Assembly: GCF_007896435.1 (NCBI RefSeq)
Contig: NZ_VCBL01000001.1
Span: forward strand, 711,345-775,344
Origin: Rummeliibacillus suwonensis
GTDB taxonomy: Bacteria > Bacillota > Bacilli > Bacillales_A > Planococcaceae
Reading direction: 5' to 3'
Length of the DNA: 64,000 nucleotides
The notes under the pieces were generated by a model that was not told the origin of the DNA, did not search any database, and saw only the letters and a list, made by a program, of their open reading frames with translations. Both the position numbers and the translations under genes were made by a program. The first letter of the stretch is position 1. Every line of letters begins with the position of its first letter. Shown piece by piece: positions 1-8,182 of this stretch.

Positions 1-103
1 TCATAGGATAGTTTTGTGAAATCGTTTCCGAAAACCATGTTCATAAAAGAGACTCACTATCTCAGAGCCATTTATATGATTTAATTTTTGGAGGGTCTAG
101 GCT

Positions 104-639
104 AAACAATGGTATGGTAAGAAAGACATTCGTATTGAAGAAAAAGAATTAAAACCATTAAAAGATCATGAAGTAACCGTTCGTGTCGCATGGGCAGGGA
201 TCTGTGGTAGTGACTTATATGAATATCAAAAGGGACCTGTGTTTGTACTATTTGAAAAAGCAGATGAACTCACTGGGGAAATCGTCCCTGATGGCGTAGA
301 TGTAACATTTGAAGTGGCTGGCGTGGCTCCAACCTTTAAACAAGCCATCGATTCAACTCGTGCACGAGGGATAATGGTGATCGTTTCTATCTTTGCGCGT
401 CCTATCGAATGAACCCATTACATTTAACGAATACAGGTGTCAAAATCACTTCAACCATTGCTTATACCCCAACTACATTCCAACAAACTGTAGATTTAAT
501 GGGCACTGGCCGATTGAAACCACAAGGTAACGTCACCTCTCAAATTATATTAGACGATATTGTAGAAAAAGGCTTCGGAGCATTAACAAACGACAAATCT
601 CAAGCTAAAATTCTAGTTGAATTAAGTGGAGAAAAATAA
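104..639 (+). pseudogene. Decayed 2,3-butanediol / zinc alcohol dehydrogenase
   Basis: Remnant of a medium-chain zinc alcohol dehydrogenase of the BdhA (acetoin/butanediol) type. Reading from about 104, the frame gives the N-terminus with the zinc-binding GICGSDLYEY motif. It then jumps in frame near 240 to the C-terminal third (GVDVTFEVAG, then QAIDST), so roughly 180 residues with most of the catalytic and NAD-binding domains are gone. The usual initiator region is lost: a ribosome site (GGAGGG at 90-95) is followed by an in-frame TAG at 98-100 and no ATG. A one-base deletion at about 411 turns an expected Trp codon into TGA; the last 76 codons continue in the next frame from 409 to the stop at 639. 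Four lesions make a functional product very unlikely. The family assignment rests on recalled similarity. Confidence 0.8.
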
Positions 640-838
640 ATCCTGCTACTATAGATGTAAACTTCATAAATAGTGAAATAATTATAGAAATAAGAGACCA
701 TGAGATATTCCTTCGTGGTCTCTTATTATGTAATTTTGAATAGAATGAGTTAAAAAGTAATTTAAGTTTCAATGATATTATGGAGGAGATTTTTGTGGTA
801 AAATAATTTACAAAAATACCAATAAAAAGAGGAGAATT

Positions 839-1624
839 ATGAAGCAATTTGCGGATGTTTTAATTGTAATAGATTTACAAAATGCAGTATGTACTGGAGT
901 GGGGAATTTATATAATTTATATAATTTATATAATTTAGATGATTTATTGATAAAAGGTAAATAAAAGAATCACGCGTGTTGATTTTACAAAAAATAGGGG
1001 TGTCTGTTTGACAGAGTTTTTCAAAAACTCTGTATTTTTAGGACTATTTATATAGATTGGAGCGGAGGCTTGCTCGACTCCAGCGGGAAAAGCGAATAGA
1101 TGAGACCCCGCAGCGTAGCGAGGAGGCTCAGCATTCGCCCGCAGGAAAGCGAGCAAGCCGGAGTGGAAATTAACAAATCCTCTTATTTTTATGGATTAAA
1201 CTTGGATAATCGACACGCTTGTAAGAGAATATCTTTATACAAAGAATTGGATAAACCTGTAATTTTTGTGCAACACTGTGATGATGAATTAGTACCTGAA
1301 GAAGATTCATGGAATATCAATTCAAAGATAGACTTTCGTAAACAAGACCTTTTTGTAAGAAAAACTCATGCTAATTCATTTTACAAAACTAATTTGAAGG
1401 ATCTCTTAGATATATTATCTATACATAGTATTGAATTTTGTGGAGCCCAAACAGAATATTGCATGGATGCAACTATCAAATTTTTCCATGGATTAGGATA
1501 TAAAAATTATATGGTGCGAAAAGCAACTTCTACTTTGAATAATGCCTATATGTCTGCAAAAGAGACTATTAATTTTTATGAGAATATATGGAGTAATAGA
1601 TTTTTAGAATTTATAGAAGACTGA
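839..1624 (+). pseudogene. Isochorismatase-like hydrolase, interrupted
   Basis: A cysteine-hydrolase (isochorismatase-family) gene in two pieces. The 5' piece begins at ATG 839 after a GGAG ribosome site and has the family's N-terminal VIDLQNAV motif with its catalytic Asp. It then runs through a short Leu-Tyr-Asn tandem repeat made of 9-bp units (909-937) and stops at 962-964. After a GC-rich repeat element (1059-1167) the family resumes at about 1170 and runs to 1624 with VIFVQHCDDELV, THANSFY and the catalytic-Cys motif CGAQTEYCMD. The open frame that spans the element from 1100 starts inside the repeat and is not a natural start. Insertion plus loss of the middle segment best explains the layout. 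Confidence 0.75.
1059..1167. repeat. GC-rich palindromic intergenic element, copy 1
   Basis: A GC-rich island of about 110 bp in AT-rich DNA. It is bounded by GGAGCGG and GGAGTGG and contains a perfect inverted pair, GGCTTGCTCG (1067-1076) and CGAGCAAGCC (1150-1159). The centre carries CCAGCGGGAAAAGCG and GAGACCCCGCAGCG. It resembles the small non-coding GC-rich repeats scattered through Bacillales genomes and lies inside the broken isochorismatase gene. Related copies occur at 18864-19097 and 19309-19342. No coding capacity. Confidence 0.7.
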
Positions 1625-1925
1625 TATTAGTTTTATCATTCCTGTTTAAGTCCTAATGATTGGTTAAATAAAAATATGATTAGTGATGAAAATATCAACT
1701 TTATTGAAATCATTTTGACTTTTATTTCTTCAGTAAAAATACTTGCAGATAAGCAAACACTCATAAATAGAAGTCTACGCATATTAAAAGCTCCCCCACC
1801 AATAGTATCAAGGCTTTGAGAGATCCCCCAATATATTTTAAGAGAAAATAACGGTAATGAGAAAAAGCTCCCCCAATAATTCCCCCCAAAAAACGGTAAA
1901 GTTTTAGCGTTTTTGGGTAGCGGTA

Positions 1926-1976
1926 AAAAACAAAAAACCTCGCAACCGCTAATATAACGGTAACAAGGTTTTGAGA
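1926..1976 (-). terminator. rpsD terminator
   Basis: On the minus strand just after the rpsD stop, AAACCT-type arms (1935-1940 and 1966-1971) and an inner ACCG/CGGT pair form a hairpin followed by a T-rich tract. Several further TTACCG-like and CTCCCCC-like iterations lie beyond it (1787-1932) and have no clear role. Confidence 0.65.
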
Positions 1977-2002
1977 ATGATACACTTTGAAATCCATGAA
2001 GA

Positions 2003-2605
2003 TTAACGTGAATAGTATTCGACGATGAATGATTCGTTGATTTCTGCTGATAATTCGCTACGTTCTGGAAGACGTACAAAAGTACCTTCTTTTTTATCTG
2101 CATCAAGTGAAAGGTATTCTGGTACAAAGTTAGTAACTTCGATTGCTTCAGCTACAATATCAAGGTTTTGAGATTTTTCACGAAGAGAAATCACTTGACC
2201 TGGTTTTACACTGTATGAAGGGATATCAACGCGTTTACCATCAACTAAGATGTGACCATGGTTTACTAATTGGCGAGCAGCACGACGAGTGCGAGCTAGA
2301 CCAAGACGATAAACTAGGTTGTCTAAGCGAGTTTCAAGAAGGATCATGAAGTTTTCACCATGAACACCATTCATTTTACCAGCTTTTACAAATAAGTTGT
2401 GGAATTGACGTTCGTTCATACCATACATATGGCGAAGTTTTTGTTTTTCTTGTAATTGTAAGCCGTACTCAGATAATTTTTTACGTTGAGTTGGGCCGTG
2501 TTGACCTGGAGCATATGGGCGTTTTTCGATTTCTTTACCAGTACCGCTTAAAGAAATGCCTAAACGACGTGATAGCTTCCAAGATGGACCTGTATAACGA
2601 GACAT
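2003..2605 (-). CDS. rpsD: 30S ribosomal protein S4
   Basis: Ribosomal protein S4, a primary 16S rRNA-binding protein of the small-subunit body and, in Firmicutes, the autogenous repressor of its own mRNA. The 200-residue product matches the family length. It begins [10 protein letters not shown], has the N-terminal RRLGISLSG and YGMNERQF segments, and an S4 RNA-binding fold in the second half ([10 protein letters not shown], then NHGHILVDG). The start follows a strong AAAGGAGGAGA site. It is monocistronic, with its own promoter, a leader of about 190 nt and a terminator. It stands next to the diguanylate cyclase as in Bacillus subtilis. Confidence 0.98.
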   Translation of the reverse strand: MSRYTGPSWKLSRRLGISLSGTGKEIEKRPYAPGQHGPTQRKKLSEYGLQLQEKQKLRHMYGMNERQFHNLFVKAGKMNGVHGENFMILLETRLDNLVYRLGLARTRRAARQLVNHGHILVDGKRVDIPSYSVKPGQVISLREKSQNLDIVAEAIEVTNFVPEYLSLDADKKEGTFVRLPERSELSAEINESFIVEYYSR

Positions 2606-2793
2606 TTAGAAGTCTCCTCCTTTGGTTTTTTATTCGGCATAAAATAAAAACCAGATGTATTTAACCTTATGGTCATTTTATTTTCATGTACCTTCGCTCT
2701 TGCAGCCGAAGAGTTACGCAATACCCCGTCTACATTAGTAGAGGAATAAAATGATCCAATAAAGCCATACAACCGCTGCATTTATTTTACACA
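2606..2793 (-). promoter_or_regulatory. rpsD leader, probable S4 autoregulatory element
   Basis: An untranslated leader of about 190 nt between the rpsD promoter and its ribosome site. Complementary segments at 2671-2682 (GGTCATTTTATT) and 2745-2757 (AATAAAATGATCC) can close a long stem around an inner hairpin at 2692-2711 (CTTCG / CGAAG arms). In B. subtilis S4 represses rpsD translation through such a structured leader. The same function here is inferred from position and foldability. Confidence 0.7.
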
Positions 2794-2799
2794 AGTCCC

Positions 2800-2828
2800 A
2801 TTCTATCTGTTACAGGAGTGAGTGTCAA
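2800..2828 (-). promoter_or_regulatory. rpsD sigma-A promoter
   Basis: On the minus strand: a perfect -35 TTGACA (2823-2828), a 17-bp spacer, and -10 TAGAAT (2800-2805). The predicted transcript starts near 2793. Confidence 0.85.
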
Positions 2829-3010
2829 GAAAAGTTACCTTTTTTATTATAATAAATGCTATAGAAATAAATTTTATAGTAATTTATAATGGAATTTGTG
2901 TTAATTAATAAAAAATAATAGATTGGTCATAGTTAAAAAGGCTTGTTTAGTGTATAATAAAATAGTAAAAAATATATACATATTGTATCGGAGAAAAAGG
3001 TGATGGAACG

Positions 3011-4861
3011 TTGCGAAATCTACAAATAATGCAAAGTATTAAATGCCAATTGCTTGATTTGTGGATAAAAAATGCTGGGAAACCACTTACTGCAATTGAG
3101 TACTTAGAATTATTTAATGGGGTTATGCTCCGAGAATTTAATATCAAAAAAATAGAATACTTAAATGCTGAAAATGACGTATTATATCCTTTAACCACTT
3201 CTGATATATCAAATGGAATTCCATGTACATCGTTGGCGCCTCACTTGGAACAGAGGCATCGGTCTCCCCATTTGCTTATTGAAACGCTAAAGCGTTACTT
3301 TGAGTACGCTGGTGATGTACTTGTTTTGAAAGGAAATGGTGAAATATTAGGAATCCTTATTATAGAAGATACACCAATATGGAATAGTTTTGCACAAACT
3401 CCATATGTCGCGGATTTGGAGAAACTTCTATCGGATATGTTTAGGGTGATCAAAAATAGTTGGAAAAATACGTATGAGAAAAAGTTAAATCGTGAACTTT
3501 TTGAAATGACAGAGGTTTTTCACTCAACGATGGATATTAATCATATTTTAGAAGCAATGATTCACGGTGTTAAAAGAATTTTTCCAAAATTTAATTCAAA
3601 GTTGATTTTATCGAATGATCAAGATCGTAGGGGAATAGAGAATGTTTATGTCTTTGATTATCTATTAGAACGTCCTTCCACCATTGAGGCATTTGTATCA
3701 GGTGAGATGACGATCGATCATGCTTCAGATATAGATAGTCGTCTATTGAATGCACCTATTAAAGGAAAACAAGGTATTTATGGTGTTTTGCAAATTTTCA
3801 CCCCGATTGATTATCGATTTAGTCCAAGAGAGAAGAAATTCATACAGCATCTTACACAAATTTCTGGCAATGCACTTGAAAATGCTAAGCTATACCACCA
3901 ATCCCATCGTCTCGTTTCAGATTTACAGCTTATAAATGAAACTTCACAACGATTGAATATGAAGTTGAACAAAGAAGAGATATTATCCTTTTTAACAAAA
4001 CAATTGAACAAATCTTTTACGCCTTCCGAGATATGCTTTGCATTACTTGATGATGATCAGTTTCAAAATGCAAAAGGGACTTCAGCTTTTTTCTATCAAG
4101 AAGAAGCAAGAGTATACAAAAACTATATTGCCAAGCATTTTGCTAGCTCAACAGATCCTTTATTCGTAGCAGAATTTGATAGCCTAATCGAACAAAAAGT
4201 TGCGTATAACTCTATGATGGTAGTACCAATTATTATTCGGGAGAAAGTGCAAGGATATTGCGCTATTTTACATCTTGATCCTTATTATTTTTCATTTGAT
4301 AGCTTTAAGTTAATGCAATCACTTATTCGCCATTCTTCACTTGCAATCTCCAATATTTTATTGCGTGAACAATTACAGGAAATGGTCGATCGTGACTATT
4401 TGACAAAATTATATGCACGCAAGTACTTAGATCGTTACGTAGAAAACTCAATGGAAGAGGATGAGTATGGGGCTTTTGTATTGCTTGATATTGATAACTT
4501 TAAAATGATCAATGATACATTTGGTCATCAAACGGGTGATTTTATCTTAAAAACAATTGGCAATCAGTTGCAACTGAGTATTCAAGATCAAGGGATATGT
4601 GCTCGATGGGGTGGCGAAGAAATGGCCATTTATTTACCAAACAAGGATGCAAATGATGCTATCGAAATTGTTAGGAAAATAATTAAGTTAATACCAAATG
4701 TGACAGAGCCATCTGTAACATTATCATCAGGTATTGCCGAATGGCACAATGATTTGGATCTAACATATCAACATTTACTCAAAAATGCAGATATTGCTTT
4801 ATATGAGGCAAAAAATAGTGGTAAAAACCGATATTGTTTATTTCAGTCCATCAGTTCTTAA
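3011..4861 (+). CDS. dgcP: Diguanylate cyclase with GAF domains (DgcP/YtrP-like)
   Basis: Cytoplasmic c-di-GMP synthase of the DgcP (YtrP) type, which sits next to rpsD in B. subtilis too. The start is TTG at 3011 behind GAAAAAGGTGA. Of 616 residues, about 1-450 form GAF-like sensory modules, with helices such as FIQHLTQISGNALENAKLYHQ linking them. About 455-610 is the GGDEF cyclase domain, with LLDIDNFKMIND and the active-site sequence GGEEM at 534-538. The last residue of the signature is Met instead of the usual Phe, and the upstream RxxD product-inhibition site lacks its Arg (SIQD), so feedback inhibition may be absent. No membrane segments are seen. Confidence 0.88.
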   Translation: MRNLQIMQSIKCQLLDLWIKNAGKPLTAIEYLELFNGVMLREFNIKKIEYLNAENDVLYPLTTSDISNGIPCTSLAPHLEQRHRSPHLLIETLKRYFEYAGDVLVLKGNGEILGILIIEDTPIWNSFAQTPYVADLEKLLSDMFRVIKNSWKNTYEKKLNRELFEMTEVFHSTMDINHILEAMIHGVKRIFPKFNSKLILSNDQDRRGIENVYVFDYLLERPSTIEAFVSGEMTIDHASDIDSRLLNAPIKGKQGIYGVLQIFTPIDYRFSPREKKFIQHLTQISGNALENAKLYHQSHRLVSDLQLINETSQRLNMKLNKEEILSFLTKQLNKSFTPSEICFALLDDDQFQNAKGTSAFFYQEEARVYKNYIAKHFASSTDPLFVAEFDSLIEQKVAYNSMMVVPIIIREKVQGYCAILHLDPYYFSFDSFKLMQSLIRHSSLAISNILLREQLQEMVDRDYLTKLYARKYLDRYVENSMEEDEYGAFVLLDIDNFKMINDTFGHQTGDFILKTIGNQLQLSIQDQGICARWGGEEMAIYLPNKDANDAIEIVRKIIKLIPNVTEPSVTLSSGIAEWHNDLDLTYQHLLKNADIALYEAKNSGKNRYCLFQSISS

Positions 4862-4923
4862 ATAAAGTGAAACTTCCATCAACTGCCTATTAACGCGGGA
4901 TAAAAGTCTGATCGGTTCTATTC

Positions 4924-4968
4924 ATATACAGTGGGGAATGAAAGAAGCCCCCACTGTATAAAATTTCA
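4924..4968. terminator. Bidirectional terminator between dgcP and the reductase gene
   Basis: Strong hairpin TATACAGTGGGG ... CCCCCACTGTATA between convergent genes, with A- and T-rich flanks. It can serve both strands. Just upstream (4862-4884) is an inverted fragment resembling the 3' tail of the family-2 intergenic repeat. Confidence 0.8.
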
Positions 4969-4970
4969 CC

Positions 4971-5456
4971 TTATAGATAAAGATGATCGGTCAATACAGA
5001 AACAAATTGTTCAAGACCAGCTTGGTCATCTTTAGAAAAACGTCCTTTTATAGGGCTATCGATATCAAGTACTCCATAAAGGACATTATCAACTATAATA
5101 GGAACAACAATTTCAGATTGAGAAGCGCTGTCACAAGCAATATGACCAGGAAATGCATGGACATCCTCTACAATAAGAGTTTGTTTAGATTGTGCTACAG
5201 TGCCGCAAACCCCTTTGCCAAGTGGAATATGAACACAAGCAGGGAGTCCTTGGAATGGACCTAAGAGCAATTCATTGTTTTTTACTAAATAAAAACCGCA
5301 CCAATTGATATTTTCTAAAAATTGGTTGAGAAGAGCAGAGGCATTGCTTAAATTTGAAACGTTATCTAATTCACCCTCCAATAATGCATCTAATTGTTTA
5401 GCTAATAGATTGTATTTTGTGGCTAAATCCCCGCTAGGATTTTTTGTTTGAAACAT
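4971..5456 (-). CDS. Free methionine-(R)-sulfoxide reductase (GAF domain)
   Basis: A single-GAF enzyme of the fRMsr family (YtsP in B. subtilis) that reduces free methionine-R-sulfoxide, probably with thioredoxin. The 161-residue length is typical. The three family cysteines are present at C74 (PACVHI), C84 (GVCGT, nucleophile loop) and C108 (IACDS), along with NWCGFYL near 51-57. The start follows AGGAGGT. It lies 17 bp downstream of the histidinol-phosphatase gene on the same strand, so the two are probably co-transcribed. The neighbourhood hisJ-ytsP-dgcP-rpsD is conserved in Bacillales. Confidence 0.9.
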   Translation of the reverse strand: MFQTKNPSGDLATKYNLLAKQLDALLEGELDNVSNLSNASALLNQFLENINWCGFYLVKNNELLLGPFQGLPACVHIPLGKGVCGTVAQSKQTLIVEDVHAFPGHIACDSASQSEIVVPIIVDNVLYGVLDIDSPIKGRFSKDDQAGLEQFVSVLTDHLYL

Positions 5457-5473
5457 ATTTTACTACCTCCTGA

Positions 5474-6274
5474 TTAATCTTTTAATGGAAAAATTTCATC
5501 GTAAAACTGATGTAAATCTGCAACTTGATGTGCATCTGAGCCAAAAACTAATGGGATATTCAATGATTTTGCGTATCGAACATATGGTAATGGTGGATAA
5601 GGTTCTTTGCAATATTTTTTTGCAAGTCCTGCACTATTAACATCGAGTTCATATTGTTTGTCTGCCATTAATTGTAGAACCTGTTTAATTTGATCATCAT
5701 CGTCAATTTGTTCGCCATGAGCAAGCTGGAATTTATGAATAAGTGTAGGATGTCCAATCCTCTTTGGTTTATATTGACCAAGATTAGCAGAAATTGATTG
5801 TTTTAATGTCTCATAGTATAAATCATATACGGCTTGAACAGAACCTAATTTTTGGGCAAATTCTAAAAAAACTTCACTTGAATAATCGATGCATGTATAT
5901 TCATCGTTATACTTTAGAAAATGTACGGATAAAATAGCATCATCAATTTGTGGGCCTACAATATTTAAAAAACTAGTTGTTTCCGTTTCATATCCAACAA
6001 TATAGTCCACCTCGAAGCCAATACGAATATGTATGTCTTCTTTGTATTGCTCCTTAAGTGTATTTAGTTCGTCCAAATACGCAATCAGCTTATGAGGATC
6101 CATACCACTATCCTTTTCAGGTGTAGGATCTATAAAATTTGTAGGTAAAGGAGCATGTTCAGTAAAAGTTATATCTTGGAATCCCAATTTCATAGCTTTT
6201 TTGATATAATTTTCTATAGAATCTTTAGTGCCATGTGGACAATATGAGGTATGAATATGTGCATCACGCTTCAA
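5474..6274 (-). CDS. hisJ: Histidinol-phosphatase, PHP family
   Basis: Dephosphorylates L-histidinol phosphate, the penultimate step of histidine biosynthesis. PHP-type metal-dependent fold with the N-terminal HIHTSYCPHG metal motif, EHAPLP and GSDAH near the C-terminus. TTG at 6274 is chosen as the start because a GGAGGG site lies 7 nt upstream and the protein then begins MKRDAHIHTSY, as in relatives, giving 266 residues. An upstream ATG (6298) would place the ribosome site inside the coding sequence. It is separate from any his operon here, as in B. subtilis, and leads a two-gene unit with the sulfoxide reductase. Confidence 0.9.
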   Translation of the reverse strand: MKRDAHIHTSYCPHGTKDSIENYIKKAMKLGFQDITFTEHAPLPTNFIDPTPEKDSGMDPHKLIAYLDELNTLKEQYKEDIHIRIGFEVDYIVGYETETTSFLNIVGPQIDDAILSVHFLKYNDEYTCIDYSSEVFLEFAQKLGSVQAVYDLYYETLKQSISANLGQYKPKRIGHPTLIHKFQLAHGEQIDDDDQIKQVLQLMADKQYELDVNSAGLAKKYCKEPYPPLPYVRYAKSLNIPLVFGSDAHQVADLHQFYDEIFPLKD

Positions 6275-6420
6275 AAAAATCCCTCCATTAATAATCATTT
6301 AGTTGAATTATAGAGGATTTTATAAGAAATCTCTCTAAAAAGTAAACAAAATATCCAAAAACATGGTACTATTAAGCATAATTAGAAGCTGCAAAACTGA
6401 TTTTGGATAGGGGGCTTACG

Positions 6421-8112
6421 ATGAAGTATATCATTCCTACCATCATCGTACTATGTGTAATTATAGCAATTGTCTTTCTATTTCGTCGAAAACATAGAAA
6501 TGAGATTCAAAGACTTGACCAAAAAAAACTACAGATCCAAAATAAACCAGTGCTAGAAGAGCTAACTAAAGTAAAGGCGCTGAATATGAATGGACAAACT
6601 GAAGAAATGTTCGAACGTTGGCGCAATAAGTGGACAGAGCTGATGGATGTAGAAATGCCTAAAATTGATGTCCTTTTATTTGATGCTGAAGAACAAGTAG
6701 ACCAATTTCATTTTGGCAAAGCTACAGAGATTGAAAAAGAAATTGAATCTCGAATTACAGAGTACGATCAAGAAATGGTAAAAATTTTAAAAGAATTAGA
6801 TGAATTAATTGGTAGTGAAGAAAAAAATCGAATTGAAATTGAACAGTTAAAAGAACAATATCGTTCTGCGCGGAAGACATTACTGGCACATCAATATTCT
6901 TATGGCCCAGCTGCGGAACCTCTTGAAAACCGTTTGGAAAAGTTCAATCCTCAATTTGAGGAATATGATCAGTTAACAGCATCTGGTAACTATTTAAAAG
7001 CAAGAGAAATTGTAGTGAGTTTAAAGGAAGAAGGACAAACTCTCTTTAAGCTTATAAATGAAATCCCAACATTGCTGACGGAGATCCAACATAAAATCCC
7101 ATCTGATATTCATGAAATCCGTAATGGACACCAAGAGATGGAAGAGCAGTCTTATTTTCTTGTTCATCTTGAAATATTAGAAAAGTTGAACCAAATAGAA
7201 GAAAATTTAGTCGAGTTCAAACAAAAAATAGCTGATCTTGACATTGCTCCTGTTCAATTACGTGTAGTTGAAATCAAAGATGAGATTGAATCATTTTATG
7301 ATGCACTTGAAAAGGAAGTTATCGGTAGAAAATATGTGGATGACCATTTTACAGAAATAGGTGACCTACTAGAATCTGCTATTGAAGCGACTGAAAAAAC
7401 AGTTGAAGAAGCAGAGGTTGTTCAAAAAAGTTATCGGATATCGCCAAAAGAAGCGAATGTACCAGTAAATTGTAAGCAGCAATTACTTTCTTTACGTCAA
7501 CGTTATGAATTATTGACGGTAGAAGTACAAGAAGAGCAGTCTGCTTATTCAAGCATGGAAGAAACATTAAAAGAATTAAAATTATCTATTGAGCAATTAT
7601 TTGAAGAACAAGAGCAATTCGCTGATCGTATGAAGAATTTACGAATAGATGAAAATAAAGCGAGAGCAACATTAGCCAAACAAAAAAGGTTGCTACATGA
7701 TACAGAACGCATGCTACATAAAGCCAATTTGCCAGGTATACCAGAAGAAATGGATGCACGGTTGGAAGAAGCAGCCGAACAGATATTTGTTGCTGTTAAT
7801 AGTCTTCAAGAAATCCCGCTTAATATGGAAACAGTGAATAAAAATCTTGAGATTGCAGAGAAATGTATAGAGGATGTACATAATACAGCGGTTGAAATGC
7901 TTGAAAACGTACAATTAATCGAACGAATTATTCAGTACGGCAATCGTTATAGAAATTCGAATCCAGCAATGCACCAACAACTTTTGGAAGCTGAAGATGC
8001 ATTTCGTGAGATGCGTTATGCAAAGGCACTCGAATATGCAGCAACTGCGGTAGAAGCCGCTGAACCAGGTGCGATGAAAAAAATTCAAGTACTTGCCAAA
8101 AACAAAGGTTGA
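6421..8112 (+). CDS. ezrA: Septation ring formation regulator EzrA
   Basis: Membrane-anchored negative regulator of FtsZ ring assembly that also takes part in division-site placement in Firmicutes. ATG 6421 is preferred: AGGGGG at 6409-6414 sits at the right distance, and the protein starts with the single membrane segment (about residues 2-22, then RRKHR), giving 563 residues as expected. The rest is acidic and coiled-coil or spectrin-like (repeated heptads, for example KILKELDELIGSEE). A TTG at 6403 would overlap the ribosome site. A terminator follows. Confidence 0.95.
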   Translation: MKYIIPTIIVLCVIIAIVFLFRRKHRNEIQRLDQKKLQIQNKPVLEELTKVKALNMNGQTEEMFERWRNKWTELMDVEMPKIDVLLFDAEEQVDQFHFGKATEIEKEIESRITEYDQEMVKILKELDELIGSEEKNRIEIEQLKEQYRSARKTLLAHQYSYGPAAEPLENRLEKFNPQFEEYDQLTASGNYLKAREIVVSLKEEGQTLFKLINEIPTLLTEIQHKIPSDIHEIRNGHQEMEEQSYFLVHLEILEKLNQIEENLVEFKQKIADLDIAPVQLRVVEIKDEIESFYDALEKEVIGRKYVDDHFTEIGDLLESAIEATEKTVEEAEVVQKSYRISPKEANVPVNCKQQLLSLRQRYELLTVEVQEEQSAYSSMEETLKELKLSIEQLFEEQEQFADRMKNLRIDENKARATLAKQKRLLHDTERMLHKANLPGIPEEMDARLEEAAEQIFVAVNSLQEIPLNMETVNKNLEIAEKCIEDVHNTAVEMLENVQLIERIIQYGNRYRNSNPAMHQQLLEAEDAFREMRYAKALEYAATAVEAAEPGAMKKIQVLAKNKG

Positions 8113-8132
8113 CGTTCATAATAAGAAAAGCA

Positions 8133-8168
8133 TTAAGCCACCCGCGATATTGTGCTGGTGGTTTTCTT
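8133..8168 (+). terminator. ezrA terminator
   Basis: GCCACC ... GGTGGT hairpin followed by TTTTCTTTT, in the short gap before the cysteine desulfurase gene. Confidence 0.75.
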
Positions 8169-8182
8169 TTGAAAGGAAATGA

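Noticed and set aside
909-937. TATAATTTA tandem units as promoters
   Set aside because: They are in frame within a coding remnant, encode Leu-Tyr-Asn, and have no -35 partners.
1100-1624. 174-codon frame as an intact gene
   Set aside because: Its start lies within the GC-rich repeat element and the missing N-terminus of the enzyme is found upstream at 839, so it is part of a broken gene.
1636-2127. Minus-strand frame of 163 codons overlapping the rpsD end
   Set aside because: It runs across the rpsD 3' end and terminator, has no ribosome site, and reads low-complexity intergenic DNA.
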